Shown here one piece after another: positions 7,493 to 16,545 of a stretch of 64,000 nt of DNA. Below the pieces are notes generated by a model. It was given only the letters and a program-made list of their open reading frames with translations, was not told the origin of the DNA and ran no database searches. How positions within the stretch are numbered: position 1 is the stretch's first letter; every line of letters starts with the position of its first letter. The stretch comes from Methylotenera_A sp963701715 (GTDB taxonomy: Bacteria; Pseudomonadota; Gammaproteobacteria; Burkholderiales; Methylophilaceae): contig CAVPAX010000005.1 of assembly GCA_963701715.1 (NCBI GenBank), positions 62,001 through 126,000 of the forward strand. The letters run 5' to 3'. The translations under genes and the position numbers were made by a program.

Positions 7493-8230
7493 ATGGCGGG
7501 GAAACTGTACGGTATCGGCGTGGGGCCCGGTGATCCTGAACTGCTCACCATAAAGGCGGTGGAACTGCTCAAGCGCTGCGATCATATTTTCACCCCGATA
7601 GCCAAAGAGGGCGGGGCAAGCGTTGCCTTTGACATTGCGCGGCGCTTTATTCCCGCAACAACGCCGGTCACGCGGCTGCTGTTTCCCATGCTGAAAGACC
7701 GGCAGGTGCTGGAGCAGCAGTGGAGCGAAAATTACCGGGCAATGGAAGCAGTGGTGCGCGCAGGGCGCGCGTGCGCTTTCATCACCCTGGGAGATTCAGG
7801 GACCTACAGCACCTTCAGCGTGGTCATGCGCTATTTCAAGCGCTTTGCCCCTGACCTTGCGATCGAGGCTGTACCCGGCATCACGTCGTATGCCTACGCA
7901 GCGGCCCGCGCGGGTATGCCGCTTGTGGAAGGCAATGAAATAGTGTCGGTGGTTTCGGCAAACGATTCCCCGGAGCGGCTGGAGCGCATACTTGACAGCT
8001 CTGACACCGTGGTTTTCCTGAAGACCTACCGGCAGCGGGAGCGGCTGCTGAAGATGCTTGCGGACCGGGACCTGGAAGAGTGCTGCACCTATATTCAGAA
8101 ATGCGGGCTGGACGGGGAACGCGTCACGCGCAATCTCGACGGCCTGGCGCAGAGCCCTGAATATTTGTCGCTCGTTGTTTTGAAAAAACCGCGCGCGGAA
8201 AACAATGACACGTCTTCGGAGCAGTCTTAG
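7493..8230 (+). CDS. cbiL: Cobalt-precorrin-2 C20-methyltransferase
   Basis: CbiL uses SAM to methylate C20 of cobalt-precorrin-2. The 245-residue protein is a tetrapyrrole methylase with 'YGIGVGPGDPELLTIKAVELL' split over residues 4-25, 'FITLGDSGTYSTF' and 'EAVPGITSYAYAAARAG', the last two lining the substrate and SAM cleft. GGGAGG precedes the ATG within the end of cbiC. Its 3' end overlaps the cbiD start by 26 bases, which indicates translational coupling. The presence of cbiD, cbiG and cbiK nearby points to the early-cobalt route, hence CbiL rather than CobI. Confidence 0.93.
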   Translation: MAGKLYGIGVGPGDPELLTIKAVELLKRCDHIFTPIAKEGGASVAFDIARRFIPATTPVTRLLFPMLKDRQVLEQQWSENYRAMEAVVRAGRACAFITLGDSGTYSTFSVVMRYFKRFAPDLAIEAVPGITSYAYAAARAGMPLVEGNEIVSVVSANDSPERLERILDSSDTVVFLKTYRQRERLLKMLADRDLEECCTYIQKCGLDGERVTRNLDGLAQSPEYLSLVVLKKPRAENNDTSSEQS

Positions 8231-9281
8231 AACCGGCTATACCACCGGCACCTGTGCCGCTGCTGCTGCCAAAGGCGCGGCGCTGGTGCTTGCGGGGACG
8301 TGCGTGCGGGAAATCGAGGTGAGCCTTCCCGGCGGCGAAACAGCGCGCATCCCGGTCCAGACAAGCGGCTGTGGCGCGGACGGGGCATTCTGCGAGGTGA
8401 TAAAAGACGCCGGGGATGACCCGGACATCACCAATGGCGCACGCATCCGCGCGACTGTTAGAATTCTTGAAACGGATGAAATCATCATAGCAGGCGGTGA
8501 AGGGGTCGGCAGGGTGACGCGGCCCGGGCTCGCGGTGGCGCCCGGAAAGCCGGCCATCAACCCAGTGCCGGAGCGATGATCCGCTCGAGCGTGCGCGAGG
8601 CGCTGCCGGGGGGGAAGGGAGCACACGTGACCATCAGCGTTGCCGGCGGGCAAGAGCTGGCAAAAAAGACCCTGAACCCGCGTCTCGGCATCACGGGCGG
8701 TATTTCCATACTCGGGACCACGGGCCTGGTCATTCCCTACTCGCACCAGGCATACCGTGACTCGATCGTGTGCGCTCTTGATGTGCTGCAGGCCATGGGG
8801 CTTCGAGCGCGTGGTCCTGTGCACCGGGCGCTCAAGCGAGAAAGAGGCGCGGCGCGTGTTCAGCAGTCTTCCGGAAGCAGCCTTTGTGCTCATGGCTGAT
8901 TATTTTTCTTTTGCCGTGCAGGAAGCAACGCGGCACGGCATCGCGCGCATCATTATTGCCGGGTTCCCCGGCAAGCTTCTCAAAATGGCCGCGGGAGCCG
9001 AGTGCACCCATTACCGGAAAGCAGATGTGGATCTGGCCCTGCTCGCCGATATCGCGCGCCGGGCCGGTGTGGACGAGGAGGGCGCGCGCGCGGCGGGCAC
9101 GGCGCATACGGCGCGCCACGCCATGGAGCTGATACCGGAGGAATTTCACGAACGAGTATGCGCCCGGCTGGCGCACATGGTACACCGGCGCGTGCAGGAA
9201 CTCGGCGGCCTTTCCGCGCGCGCGGAAGTACTGCTTTTTTCCTATAACGGAGGGGTGCTGTTCCATGAAGGAAAAAATTAG
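8205..9281 (+). CDS. cbiD: Cobalt-precorrin-5B C1-methyltransferase, interrupted by two frameshifts
   Basis: CbiD methylates C1 in the anaerobic pathway. Three pieces together cover a normal ~358-residue protein: 8205-8579 ('LRTGYTTGTCAAAAAKGA', ending 'INPVPER'), about 8576-8800 ('MIRSSV', 'KKTLNPRLGITGGISILGTTG'), and about 8800-9281 ('FERVVLCTGRSSEKEARRV', 'LFHEGKN'). The first break at ~8575 needs one extra base ('GAGCGATGATC'); the second near 8800 needs one base removed ('ATGGGGCTTCGAG'). The two shifts cancel, and all conserved blocks survive. Sequencing or assembly indels are the likeliest cause; a real pseudogene would also disable the pathway. The first break leaves an ATGA overlap, so coupled re-initiation is conceivable but unlikely. 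Confidence 0.88.
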
Positions 9282-10488
9282 TGTCGTAGGGGTCGGGCTG
9301 TCCCCGGAAGATCTTTCCGTCAGGGCGCAAAAAATTATCACTGCTGCTGATGTGCTTGCCGGCGGCAGAAGGCTTCTGGGGTATTTCCCCGGGCACACGG
9401 CGCAGAAAATTGTCCTTGACCGGAACGTTGAAGCGACGCTGCGGAAGCTCAAAACAGGCAGCAGGGGCAAAAAGATCGTGGTGCTCGCAAGCGGCGACCC
9501 GAACTTTTTCGGCGTTTCCCCGCTCGTTATTGCCGTGTTCGGCAAAGAGCGGGTTTGCGTTGTGCCGAACATTACCGCGTTCCAGGGAGCGTTCGCCCGC
9601 GCACGAGAGCGCTGGGACAATGCCGCGTTCATAAGCCTGCACGGCAGGGACATTGCCGGGCTGGAAAAAATCTTTCGCGCGGAAGGCCCGGCGGTTATTT
9701 ACTGTGATGATAAAAATACCCCGGCAGCCGTGGCGCGCTGGCTCATTACAGCGGAACCGTGCGCGGCGCAATGGAAAACCAGGGTGTTTGAGAACCTGGG
9801 GCAGCGTGATGAACGCATTATTGCGGGGGCCTTGAAAATATTTCAGCGCCGCCGGTTTGCTGCGCTTACCATGATGATTATCAGCGCGCAGCAGGCGCGC
9901 GATTCCGCGGCCTCTGAAGCAGGCCTGGGCATAGGGGATGAACACTTCCATCATGACCGCGGCATGATAACGAAAAAGGATGTGCGTCTTTTGTCCCTGG
10001 CGCGGCTTGCATGCGGCAACAGCCGGGTGCTGTGGGATATCGGCGCGGGCAGCGGCTCAGTATCGATAGAGGCGGCGCGTCTCTACCCGGGCATGCAGGT
10101 ATATGCGGTTGAGCAGGACGCGCGGCGCTTCACGCAGCTTCGGAAGAATATAAAAAAATTCAGAACAGTGAAGGTAACGGCGGTGCGGGGAAGCGCGCCC
10201 GGTGCGCTGAAAAACCTTCCCCGGCCGCACAGCGTTTTCATCGGCGGCTCCGGGGGCAGGCTCGCGGCCATCCTGCAGCAGGTAAAGAAAAGCATTCTGC
10301 CGCAGGGCAGCGTGGTACTGAACGGGGTGACCATGGCCACGGTAAAAGGGGCTACGGATGTGTTCAGAAAGTGGAAGTGGCGCTACAGCGTCACCGCTGT
10401 CCAACTCGGGCAGCTCGAGAGCAACAGGCAGCCGGAAATTTTCCGGGCTGAAAATCAGGTTTTCATACTGCATGGAACAAAAGCGTAA
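9265..10488 (+). CDS. cbiET: Bifunctional cobalt-precorrin-7 C5-methyltransferase / cobalt-precorrin-6B C15-methyltransferase (decarboxylating)
   Basis: A CbiE-CbiT fusion of 407 residues. Residues 1-200 are a tetrapyrrole methylase ('ISVVGVGLSPEDLSV', 'VLASGDPNFFGVSPL', 'NITAFQGAFARA'). Residues about 215-390 are a class I methyltransferase ('GIGDEHFHHDRGMITKKDVR', 'WDIGAGSGSVSIEAA', 'FIGGSGGRL'). CbiT methylates C15 and decarboxylates the acetate at C12; CbiE methylates C5. The same fusion is CobL in the aerobic pathway, but the neighbours are anaerobic-pathway genes. GGAGGGG precedes the ATG inside the cbiD tail; the genes overlap by 17 bases. Confidence 0.93.
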   Translation: MKEKISVVGVGLSPEDLSVRAQKIITAADVLAGGRRLLGYFPGHTAQKIVLDRNVEATLRKLKTGSRGKKIVVLASGDPNFFGVSPLVIAVFGKERVCVVPNITAFQGAFARARERWDNAAFISLHGRDIAGLEKIFRAEGPAVIYCDDKNTPAAVARWLITAEPCAAQWKTRVFENLGQRDERIIAGALKIFQRRRFAALTMMIISAQQARDSAASEAGLGIGDEHFHHDRGMITKKDVRLLSLARLACGNSRVLWDIGAGSGSVSIEAARLYPGMQVYAVEQDARRFTQLRKNIKKFRTVKVTAVRGSAPGALKNLPRPHSVFIGGSGGRLAAILQQVKKSILPQGSVVLNGVTMATVKGATDVFRKWKWRYSVTAVQLGQLESNRQPEIFRAENQVFILHGTKA

Positions 10489-12370
10489 GCGCGTTTCTGA
10501 AAAAGCAGGCAGGGTCTTCTTTGTCGGCGCCGGGCCCGGAGACCCGGAGCTTTTGACCGTCAAGGGGCAGCGGCTGCTCGGCCGCGCTGATGTAATTATA
10601 TATGCCGGCTCCCTGGTGAACCCCGCGGTCCTTTCCTGCGCGAAGAAAAGCGCCGGCAAGCTTGACAGCGCCTCCATGACCCTGCAGGAAATAACCGCGG
10701 AGATGGTGCGCGCGGCGCGGCAGGGAAAACTGGTTGTCCGGCTGCACAGCGGGGAGCCGTCGCTGTACGGCGCGATAGCTGAACAGATGGACATCCTGCG
10801 CCGGCAGAACGTGCCCTATGAGGTGGTTCCCGGCGTCACCGCGGCGTTTGCCGCTGCCGCGGGCCTGAAAAAAGAGTTTACTGTGCCGGGCTTTTCCCAG
10901 ACGCTCATCATCACGCGCCGGGCAGGCCGGACTCCTGTCCCGGAGAAGGAAGCGCTTGCGTCCCTGGCAGCGCACCGGGCATCCATGGCGATCTATCTCA
11001 GCACCGGCATGCTTGATGATACCATGCAGGAGCTTGTTTCCGGCGGGTACCCGGAAGACACACCGGCAGCGGTTGTGTACCGGGCAAGCTGGCCTGATCA
11101 GATTGTGGTGCGCGGCACCCTCGCAACCATCGCTGCAAAAGTAACGCAGAAAAATATCAAGCGCCAGGCGCTGATACTGGTGGGAGACGCAATCGGCGAA
11201 AAAAAAGGTGAGCGCTCAAAGCTCTACGCAAAAGATTTCAGCCACGGCTATCGGCAGCAAAAAGAGCGGAAAAGAGCAGGCACGGCAGTGATTGCCGTAA
11301 CAAAAGACGGCGCGAAGATCGGCAAAAAAATTGCAGGCAGCATTTCAGGCGCGCGCCTTTTCCTCCCTGCCGCCATGAAAGGCGCACGCGAGGGAAGAAC
11401 TGTTATATATTATACCAGCCTGCAGGAGACAGTGCGCGAAGTCTTTTCCTCCTGCGCGCAGATCATCTGCATCATGGCCGCGGGCATTGCCGTGCGCATG
11501 ATTGCTCCCTGCGTGACCTCCAAGTGGGATGACCCGGCCGTGGCGGTCATGGATGACCAGGGGAAAAACATCATCAGCCTGCTGTCGGGACACTGGGGCG
11601 GCGCCAACAGGCTGGCGCGTGATCTCGCGCACATGCTTGGCGGGCACTGCGTCATCACCACGGCAAGCGATACCAGAGACATGCCGGCGCTGGATGTTAT
11701 CATTCAGCAGCTTGGCGCCGGCGAATTTTCAAAAGGGGCGCTTAAAAAAATACAGGCCGCAATGATTGCCGGGGACCCGGTCGGATTCTTCCCTGCGGAG
11801 CTGCGCCTGCTGCCGGGCATGGAAGGCCACGGCAACCTCTCTTTTTATGACTGCCCTGAAAAGCTTTTCGCCTCAGGCTGCAGGGCCGGCCTTCTGTTCT
11901 CCCATGACAGGATAGTGCCCGCGAAAAAGGCGGGACATTTTCTTTCCATCCATCCGCGGGATCTGGCAGCAGGCATCGGCTGCAACCGGGGCGTGTCGGC
12001 CCGTGACATGCAGGCGGCAGTAGAGAAACTATTCAAGAACATGAAGCTCCCGCTTGCCGCGCTCCATTCCATAGGCACGATAGCGGCGAAAAAAGACGAG
12101 CAGGGGCTTCTGCGTTTTGCCCGTGCCAACGGCCTGCCGCTGCAGTTTTATTCCGCCGCGCAGTTAAACAGCGTCACGGTCCCGTCCGCTGAATCCGTGC
12201 ACGCGCGCCGCGCCCTCGGGGTGCAGGGCGTTGCGGAGCCGGCAGCGCTGCTCGCGGCGCAGGGCGGTTGTCTGCTCATGAAAAAAGAAAAACTGGGCAG
12301 CCTGACCCTGGCCCTTGCCCGCGTACCGTTTGCGCGGCTCATTGCCGAGAGAGTGCTTGCGCATGGATAA
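10472..12370 (+). CDS. cbiFG: Fused cobalt-precorrin-4 C11-methyltransferase and cobalt-precorrin-5A hydrolase
   Basis: A 632-residue fusion. Residues about 14-250 are CbiF ('FFVGAGPGDPELLTVKGQRL', 'VVRLHSGEPSLYGAIAEQ', 'EVVPGVTAAFAAAAG'). Residues about 275-630 are CbiG ('AVTKDGAKIGKKI', 'IMAAGIAVRMIAP', 'VMDDQGKNIISLLSGHWGGA', 'VITTASDT', and late 'GIGCNRGVSARDM' and 'SIGTIAAKKDEQGL'). CbiF methylates C11; CbiG opens the delta-lactone and releases acetaldehyde, a step specific to the anaerobic route. The reading frame extends upstream to 10358, but the ATG at 10472 gives the proper CbiF start and a 17-base overlap with cbiET. The order cbiF-cbiG fused in one chain is compatible with consecutive steps. 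Confidence 0.93.
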   Translation: MEQKRKRVSEKAGRVFFVGAGPGDPELLTVKGQRLLGRADVIIYAGSLVNPAVLSCAKKSAGKLDSASMTLQEITAEMVRAARQGKLVVRLHSGEPSLYGAIAEQMDILRRQNVPYEVVPGVTAAFAAAAGLKKEFTVPGFSQTLIITRRAGRTPVPEKEALASLAAHRASMAIYLSTGMLDDTMQELVSGGYPEDTPAAVVYRASWPDQIVVRGTLATIAAKVTQKNIKRQALILVGDAIGEKKGERSKLYAKDFSHGYRQQKERKRAGTAVIAVTKDGAKIGKKIAGSISGARLFLPAAMKGAREGRTVIYYTSLQETVREVFSSCAQIICIMAAGIAVRMIAPCVTSKWDDPAVAVMDDQGKNIISLLSGHWGGANRLARDLAHMLGGHCVITTASDTRDMPALDVIIQQLGAGEFSKGALKKIQAAMIAGDPVGFFPAELRLLPGMEGHGNLSFYDCPEKLFASGCRAGLLFSHDRIVPAKKAGHFLSIHPRDLAAGIGCNRGVSARDMQAAVEKLFKNMKLPLAALHSIGTIAAKKDEQGLLRFARANGLPLQFYSAAQLNSVTVPSAESVHARRALGVQGVAEPAALLAAQGGCLLMKKEKLGSLTLALARVPFARLIAERVLAHG

Positions 12371-13112
12371 GAAACAGGGCATGATATTTCTCGTGGGCAT
12401 CGGCCCGGGAAGCATTGAAGATATGACGCTTCGGGCGCGCGCGGCGCTTGAGCGCTGCGATACCGTGGTCGGCTACACCACGTATATTAAATTGATTGAG
12501 CCGCTTATAGGCAACAGGCAGATTATTGCAAGCGGCATGACCCGGGAGCAGGAGCGCTGCCGCAGGGCCCTTGATGCGGCGCGCCAGGGGAAAATTGTAG
12601 CGCTCATTTCAAGCGGTGATTCCGGGCTCTACGGCATGGCGGGCCTTATGCTTGAGCTTATGGGAGGGGACCGCGAAGCTGAAGAAATCCCGGTGGAGAT
12701 AGTGCCCGGCGTGCCCGCGTTCATCGCCGCGGCAGCGGCGCTCGGCGCGCCGCTCATGAATGACTGTGCCATAGTGTCCCTGAGCGATCTTCTGACCCCG
12801 TGGGAGATGATTGAAAAGCGGCTCACAGCCGCGGCTGCGGGAGATTTTGTGACGTGTCTCTACAACCCGAAAAGCGCGACCAGAACTGAACAGATAGCAC
12901 AGGCAGTTCAAATATTTCTCCGGCACCGGGGAGCGGACACACCCGCAGCCATTGTGCGAAGCGTGTCGCGGCCTGAAGAGAACATTGTCAGGACCACGCT
13001 CGCGCGCGTTCTTGATTTTGATATCGACATGCGCTGTTTAGTGATTATCGGCAACAGCGCCACCATGATGCAGGGCACCTGGATGATAACACGCCGGGGG
13101 TACAGCGTATGA
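12363..13112 (+). CDS. cbiH: Cobalt-precorrin-3 C17-methyltransferase
   Basis: CbiH methylates C17 and drives ring contraction to cobalt-precorrin-4. The 249-residue tetrapyrrole methylase has 'FLVGIGPGSIEDMTLRARAA', 'VVGYTTYIKLIEPL', 'ALISSGDSGLYGMAG', 'IVPGVPAFIAAAA' and 'TCLYNPKSATRTEQIAQ', all typical of CbiH/CobJ. The start at 12363 overlaps the cbiFG stop by eight bases; an upstream in-frame start at 12315 is less likely. There is no C-terminal Fe-S extension of the kind seen in long CbiH60-type proteins. Its stop overlaps the cobO ATG. Confidence 0.93.
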   Translation: MDKKQGMIFLVGIGPGSIEDMTLRARAALERCDTVVGYTTYIKLIEPLIGNRQIIASGMTREQERCRRALDAARQGKIVALISSGDSGLYGMAGLMLELMGGDREAEEIPVEIVPGVPAFIAAAAALGAPLMNDCAIVSLSDLLTPWEMIEKRLTAAAAGDFVTCLYNPKSATRTEQIAQAVQIFLRHRGADTPAAIVRSVSRPEENIVRTTLARVLDFDIDMRCLVIIGNSATMMQGTWMITRRGYSV

Positions 13113-13627
13113 ACAGGGGACTTGTAATCGTCAATACCGGCAGCGGCAAGGGAAAAACGACCGCCGCGCTCGGAGCAGCCTTGCGCGCCGCAGGCACCGG
13201 GATGCAGGTCTGCATCATACAGTTTCTTAAAGGCAGCTGGAAATACGGCGAGCTTGAGTCTTTAAAAAAAATACCTGAAATCGAGATCCACCAGATGGGA
13301 ACGGGCTTTACCTGGGAGAAGGAAAATCTCGACGAAGACCGCAAGCTCGCCCGCGCAGCCTGGGAAAAGTGCCGGGAAGCGGTGCTGTCAGGGCGCTACG
13401 GCATGGTTATCTTTGATGAAATAAATTACGTGCTCGGCTACGGCCTGCTGGATGAGGATGAGGTCATCGAGTTCCTCCGGCAGCGGCCGGAAGGCGTTCA
13501 CCTGATACTGACCGGGCGCAACGCGCCGGAGCGCGTCCAGGAGATAGCCGACATGGTCACGGAAATGCGCGAGGTGAAGCATCACTTCAAAAAGGGCGTG
13601 AAAGCGCAGAAGGGAATAGAGTTTTAG
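13109..13627 (+). CDS. cobO: Corrinoid ATP:Co(I) adenosyltransferase
   Basis: The CobA/CobO/BtuR family adenosylates cob(I)yrinic acid a,c-diamide and other corrinoids. The 172-residue protein has the P-loop 'NTGSGKGKTTAALGAALRA' at residues 9-27, 'QFLKGSWKYGE', 'MVIFDEINYVLGYGL' and 'LILTGRNAPERV', which match the family over its whole length. ATGA overlap with cbiH indicates coupled translation. It precedes cbiP, the next enzyme to use adenosylated intermediates, although cbiA is not present in the window. Confidence 0.94.
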   Translation: MNRGLVIVNTGSGKGKTTAALGAALRAAGTGMQVCIIQFLKGSWKYGELESLKKIPEIEIHQMGTGFTWEKENLDEDRKLARAAWEKCREAVLSGRYGMVIFDEINYVLGYGLLDEDEVIEFLRQRPEGVHLILTGRNAPERVQEIADMVTEMREVKHHFKKGVKAQKGIEF

Positions 13628-13676
13628 GAAGGCTGACTGTGAACTACTCAAGACCTGACCCCGAGCTATCAGAACT

Positions 13677-15188
13677 ATGGCTAAATCATTACTGTTTGTC
13701 GGTACATCTTCTGAGAGCGGCAAGAGCATCATGGCTGCCGCGTTCTGCAGGATATTGAAAAAGCGCGGGGTGCGCGTCGCCCCGTTCAAGGCGCAGAACA
13801 TGGCGCTCAACTCCTATGTGACGCGGGACGGCAAAGAGATGGGCAGGGCCCAGGTAGTGCAGGCGGAAGCCGCGGGCATAGAGCCTGATGTTGACATGAA
13901 CCCCATACTGCTCAAACCATCATCAGAGATGGGGAGCCAGGTTATTGTGCAGGGGGTTGTGCAGGGCACCATGGAGGCTGCGCGCTACTACACCATGAAA
14001 AAGCTGCTCTGGCAGAAGGTCACGGAGAGCTACGACCGGCTTGCTGCCGCTTATGACTGCGTGGTGCTTGAGGGCGCGGGAAGCCCCGTGGAGATGAACC
14101 TGAAGGAAAACGACATCGTGAACATGGCCATGGCAGACCATGCTGATGCCGGAGTGGTGCTGGTCGCAGACATTGAGCGCGGCGGCGTGTTTGCCTCGAT
14201 TATCGGCACCGTGGAGCTTTTGACCCCTGATGAGCGCAAGCGGCTGATCGGCTTTATCATCAACAAATTCCGCGGCGATCCAGCGCTGCTTGGCGACGGT
14301 CTCGCATATATTGAAGAGAAAACGTCCCGGCCGGTGCTGGGCGTGGTGCCCCTGATCCGGGACCTCTACATCCCCGGTGAGGACTCGGTGTCCCTGGACC
14401 GGAAGCGCTATAACCTGATGCATAACCGGGCAGCCGGCGCAGCCATCGGCGTCATCCGGCTGCCGCATATATCAAATTATACCGACTTTGACCCGCTGGA
14501 GGCGGATGTGCGGTTTACCCTTGATTATGTCACTGCGCCGCATCGCGTGAAGGATTATGACGCGGTAATTCTTCCCGGCAGCAAGAATGTCTTTTATGAC
14601 CTCGGGTTTCTTCGCGAAACCGGCTTTGAACAGGCGCTGCGTGATTATTACCGCGCGGGCGGAAGGATTGCCGGCATCTGCGGCGGCTACCAGATGCTGG
14701 GAGAGCGCATCGCCGACCCCCACGGCGTTGAGGACCGGGGCGGGGAGATTGCCGGCCTGGGGCTGCTGCCGGTTTCATCAGTCATGGAGAAGCAGAAAAT
14801 AACCTCACGCACGCGCGCCCTGTTTCAGCTGCCGGGCAGCGGCGAAGCCACAGCCGTGGAAGGCTACGAGATTCACATGGGCAGGACCTGCGCTGCGGCG
14901 GGCGCTGATGTCCTGACGCTGCGGGACGGGGAGAGCGCGGATATTGCGAGCCGGGACGGCCTGGTGTGGGGGACGTATCTGCACGGCTTGTTTGAAAATG
15001 ACGCCCTGCGGACAGCATTTCTCGGCTGGATACTGCCGTCTGCCGCGCTGCCCGCAGGAGATGATTTTTCCTACCGGGCCTTCAAGGAGGAAAACTATGA
15101 CAAGCTTGCCGCGGTTGTCGAGCAGTATGTCAATGTGGCCTATGTGCTGGAAAAGATAGGAATAAATAGCTTAAAAGCTGTCAGCTGA
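13677..15188 (+). CDS. cbiP: Adenosylcobyric acid synthase
   Basis: CbiP (CobQ) amidates four carboxylates of adenosylcobyrinic acid a,c-diamide using glutamine. The 503-residue protein has an N-terminal dethiobiotin-synthetase-like ATPase ('LFVGTSSESGKSIMAAAFCR', 'FKAQNMALNS', 'VLEGAGSPVEMNL') and a C-terminal class I amidotransferase with nucleophile Cys335 in 'GICGGYQMLGER' and the His motif 'WGTYLHGLFEN'. Length is typical. The last residues ('NSLKAVS') are encoded by a palindromic repeat that runs past the stop, so the natural C terminus may have been altered by repeat insertion. No clear ribosome site is seen in the 49-base gap before the ATG. Confidence 0.94.
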   Translation: MAKSLLFVGTSSESGKSIMAAAFCRILKKRGVRVAPFKAQNMALNSYVTRDGKEMGRAQVVQAEAAGIEPDVDMNPILLKPSSEMGSQVIVQGVVQGTMEAARYYTMKKLLWQKVTESYDRLAAAYDCVVLEGAGSPVEMNLKENDIVNMAMADHADAGVVLVADIERGGVFASIIGTVELLTPDERKRLIGFIINKFRGDPALLGDGLAYIEEKTSRPVLGVVPLIRDLYIPGEDSVSLDRKRYNLMHNRAAGAAIGVIRLPHISNYTDFDPLEADVRFTLDYVTAPHRVKDYDAVILPGSKNVFYDLGFLRETGFEQALRDYYRAGGRIAGICGGYQMLGERIADPHGVEDRGGEIAGLGLLPVSSVMEKQKITSRTRALFQLPGSGEATAVEGYEIHMGRTCAAAGADVLTLRDGESADIASRDGLVWGTYLHGLFENDALRTAFLGWILPSAALPAGDDFSYRAFKEENYDKLAAVVEQYVNVAYVLEKIGINSLKAVS

Positions 15189-15206
15189 CAGCTATCAGCT
15201 TTTTTC
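15174..15206. repeat. Palindromic repeat overlapping the cbiP stop
   Basis: GCTGTCAGCTGACAGC is a perfect 16-base palindrome, extended by CTATCAGCTTTTTT to the right and AAAA to the left, so it can fold as a hairpin ending in a T-run. It could act as a terminator after cbiP. A shorter relative (GCTGTCAGCTGATAGC plus T-run) precedes cbiC at 6833. The repeat supplies the last codons of cbiP. Confidence 0.55.
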
Positions 15207-15231
15207 ATTCAAGAAAAGGAAGCAGGTTGCT

Positions 15232-16545
15232 ATGATTTCCCGATCAAAAAGACTGTTCAGCAAAGCGCAGAAAATTATTCCCGGCGGAGTGAACAGCCCG
15301 GTCCGGGCGTTCCGCGCGGTAGGCGGCAATCCTCTTTTCATCCGCCGCGGCTCAGGAGCCTGTATTGAGGATGTTGACGGCGCGCGCTACATAGACTATG
15401 TCTGCTCCTGGGGGCCGCTGATACTGGGGCACGCGCACCCGGCCGTGGTGAAGGCTGTTCAGAAGACCGTTGCGAGCGGCACCAGCTTCGGCGCGCCGAC
15501 AGAGATAGAGCTTGAGATGGCAAGCCTCATTACCAGCGCTTTCCCGTCCATCAAGATGGTGCGGATGGTGAATTCCGGCACCGAGGCGTGCATGAGCGCA
15601 ATCCGCCTGGCCCGCGCTTTCACGGGCCGCGATAAAATCGTGAAATTTTCCGGCTGCTATCACGGCCACGCGGACGGTCTGCTGGTTACTGCCGGCTCAG
15701 GCGCGGCAACGCTGAACATCGCCACCAGCGCCGGAGTCCCGGCGGCGTATCTGGGCGAGACCCTGGTCCTGCCGTACAATGATATACCGGCGTGCGAAGC
15801 CCTGTTCGCGCAGCAGGGCGATGAAATTGCCGCACTGCTGGTGGAGCCTATCGCCGGCAACATGGGGGTGATTTACCCCCACAAGGGTTTTCTCTCCTGC
15901 CTGCGAAAGCTTACCCGGAAGCACGGCAGCCTGCTCATCTTTGACGAGGTGATTACCGGGTTCAGGGTTGCCTGGGGCGGCGCGCAGACCCTGTTCAACA
16001 TCAGCCCCGACCTCACCTGCCTGGGAAAAATAATCGGCGGCGGGCTTCCGGTGGGAGCATACGGCGGCCGCAGGGAGATCATGGAACAGGTGGCGCCCCT
16101 GGGGGAGATGTACCAGGCCGGCACGCTCTCCGGCAATCCCGTGGCAATGGCCGCGGGCCTTGCGACACTGAAAGAACTGAAAAAGAAAAACACTTATGCG
16201 CGGCTTGACAGCATGGGGAAAATTCTCTGCGCCGGCATCCGCGACCAGGCAGAAGCCAGCGGCATTACCGTGCGGGTTGAGGAGTGCGGCTCGCTGTTCA
16301 CCATTTTTTTCAGCGACACGCCGCCGGCCTGCTATGAGGATGCGCGCAACTGCAATGTCGGGCAGTTCAGGGAATTTTTTACCGGCATGCTCAAAGAGGG
16401 GATTTATCTGCCGCCCTCCCAGTTTGAAACAGCATTTATTTCTCTGGCGCACACCCGGCAGGATATAGACAAAACTATCGGAGCAGCAGGCAGGGTGTTT
16501 AATAAAATGAAGAAGGCAGAGCACAGAACAGAGAAGTCAGACTGA
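15232..16545 (+). CDS. hemL: Glutamate-1-semialdehyde 2,1-aminomutase
   Basis: HemL converts glutamate-1-semialdehyde to 5-aminolevulinate in the C5 route. The 437-residue PLP enzyme has 'IPGGVNSPVRAFRAVGG', 'DYVCSWGPLILGHAHP', 'NSGTEACMSAIRLARAFTG', 'KFSGCYHGHADGLL', 'IFDEVITGFRVAWGGAQ' and the PLP lysine at residue 266 in 'LGKIIGGGLPVGAYGG'. AAGGAAGCAGG precedes the ATG. Its stop shares bases with the next start (TGATG-type overlap). It opens a haem/corrin precursor block placed directly behind the cobamide genes. Confidence 0.95.
   Translation: MISRSKRLFSKAQKIIPGGVNSPVRAFRAVGGNPLFIRRGSGACIEDVDGARYIDYVCSWGPLILGHAHPAVVKAVQKTVASGTSFGAPTEIELEMASLITSAFPSIKMVRMVNSGTEACMSAIRLARAFTGRDKIVKFSGCYHGHADGLLVTAGSGAATLNIATSAGVPAAYLGETLVLPYNDIPACEALFAQQGDEIAALLVEPIAGNMGVIYPHKGFLSCLRKLTRKHGSLLIFDEVITGFRVAWGGAQTLFNISPDLTCLGKIIGGGLPVGAYGGRREIMEQVAPLGEMYQAGTLSGNPVAMAAGLATLKELKKKNTYARLDSMGKILCAGIRDQAEASGITVRVEECGSLFTIFFSDTPPACYEDARNCNVGQFREFFTGMLKEGIYLPPSQFETAFISLAHTRQDIDKTIGAAGRVFNKMKKAEHRTEKSD

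Noticed and set aside
8560..8600. Programmed -1 frameshift in cbiD
   Set aside because: No slippery heptamer or downstream structure is evident, a second opposite shift follows ~220 bases later, and other genes nearby carry similar indels; error or mutation is simpler.
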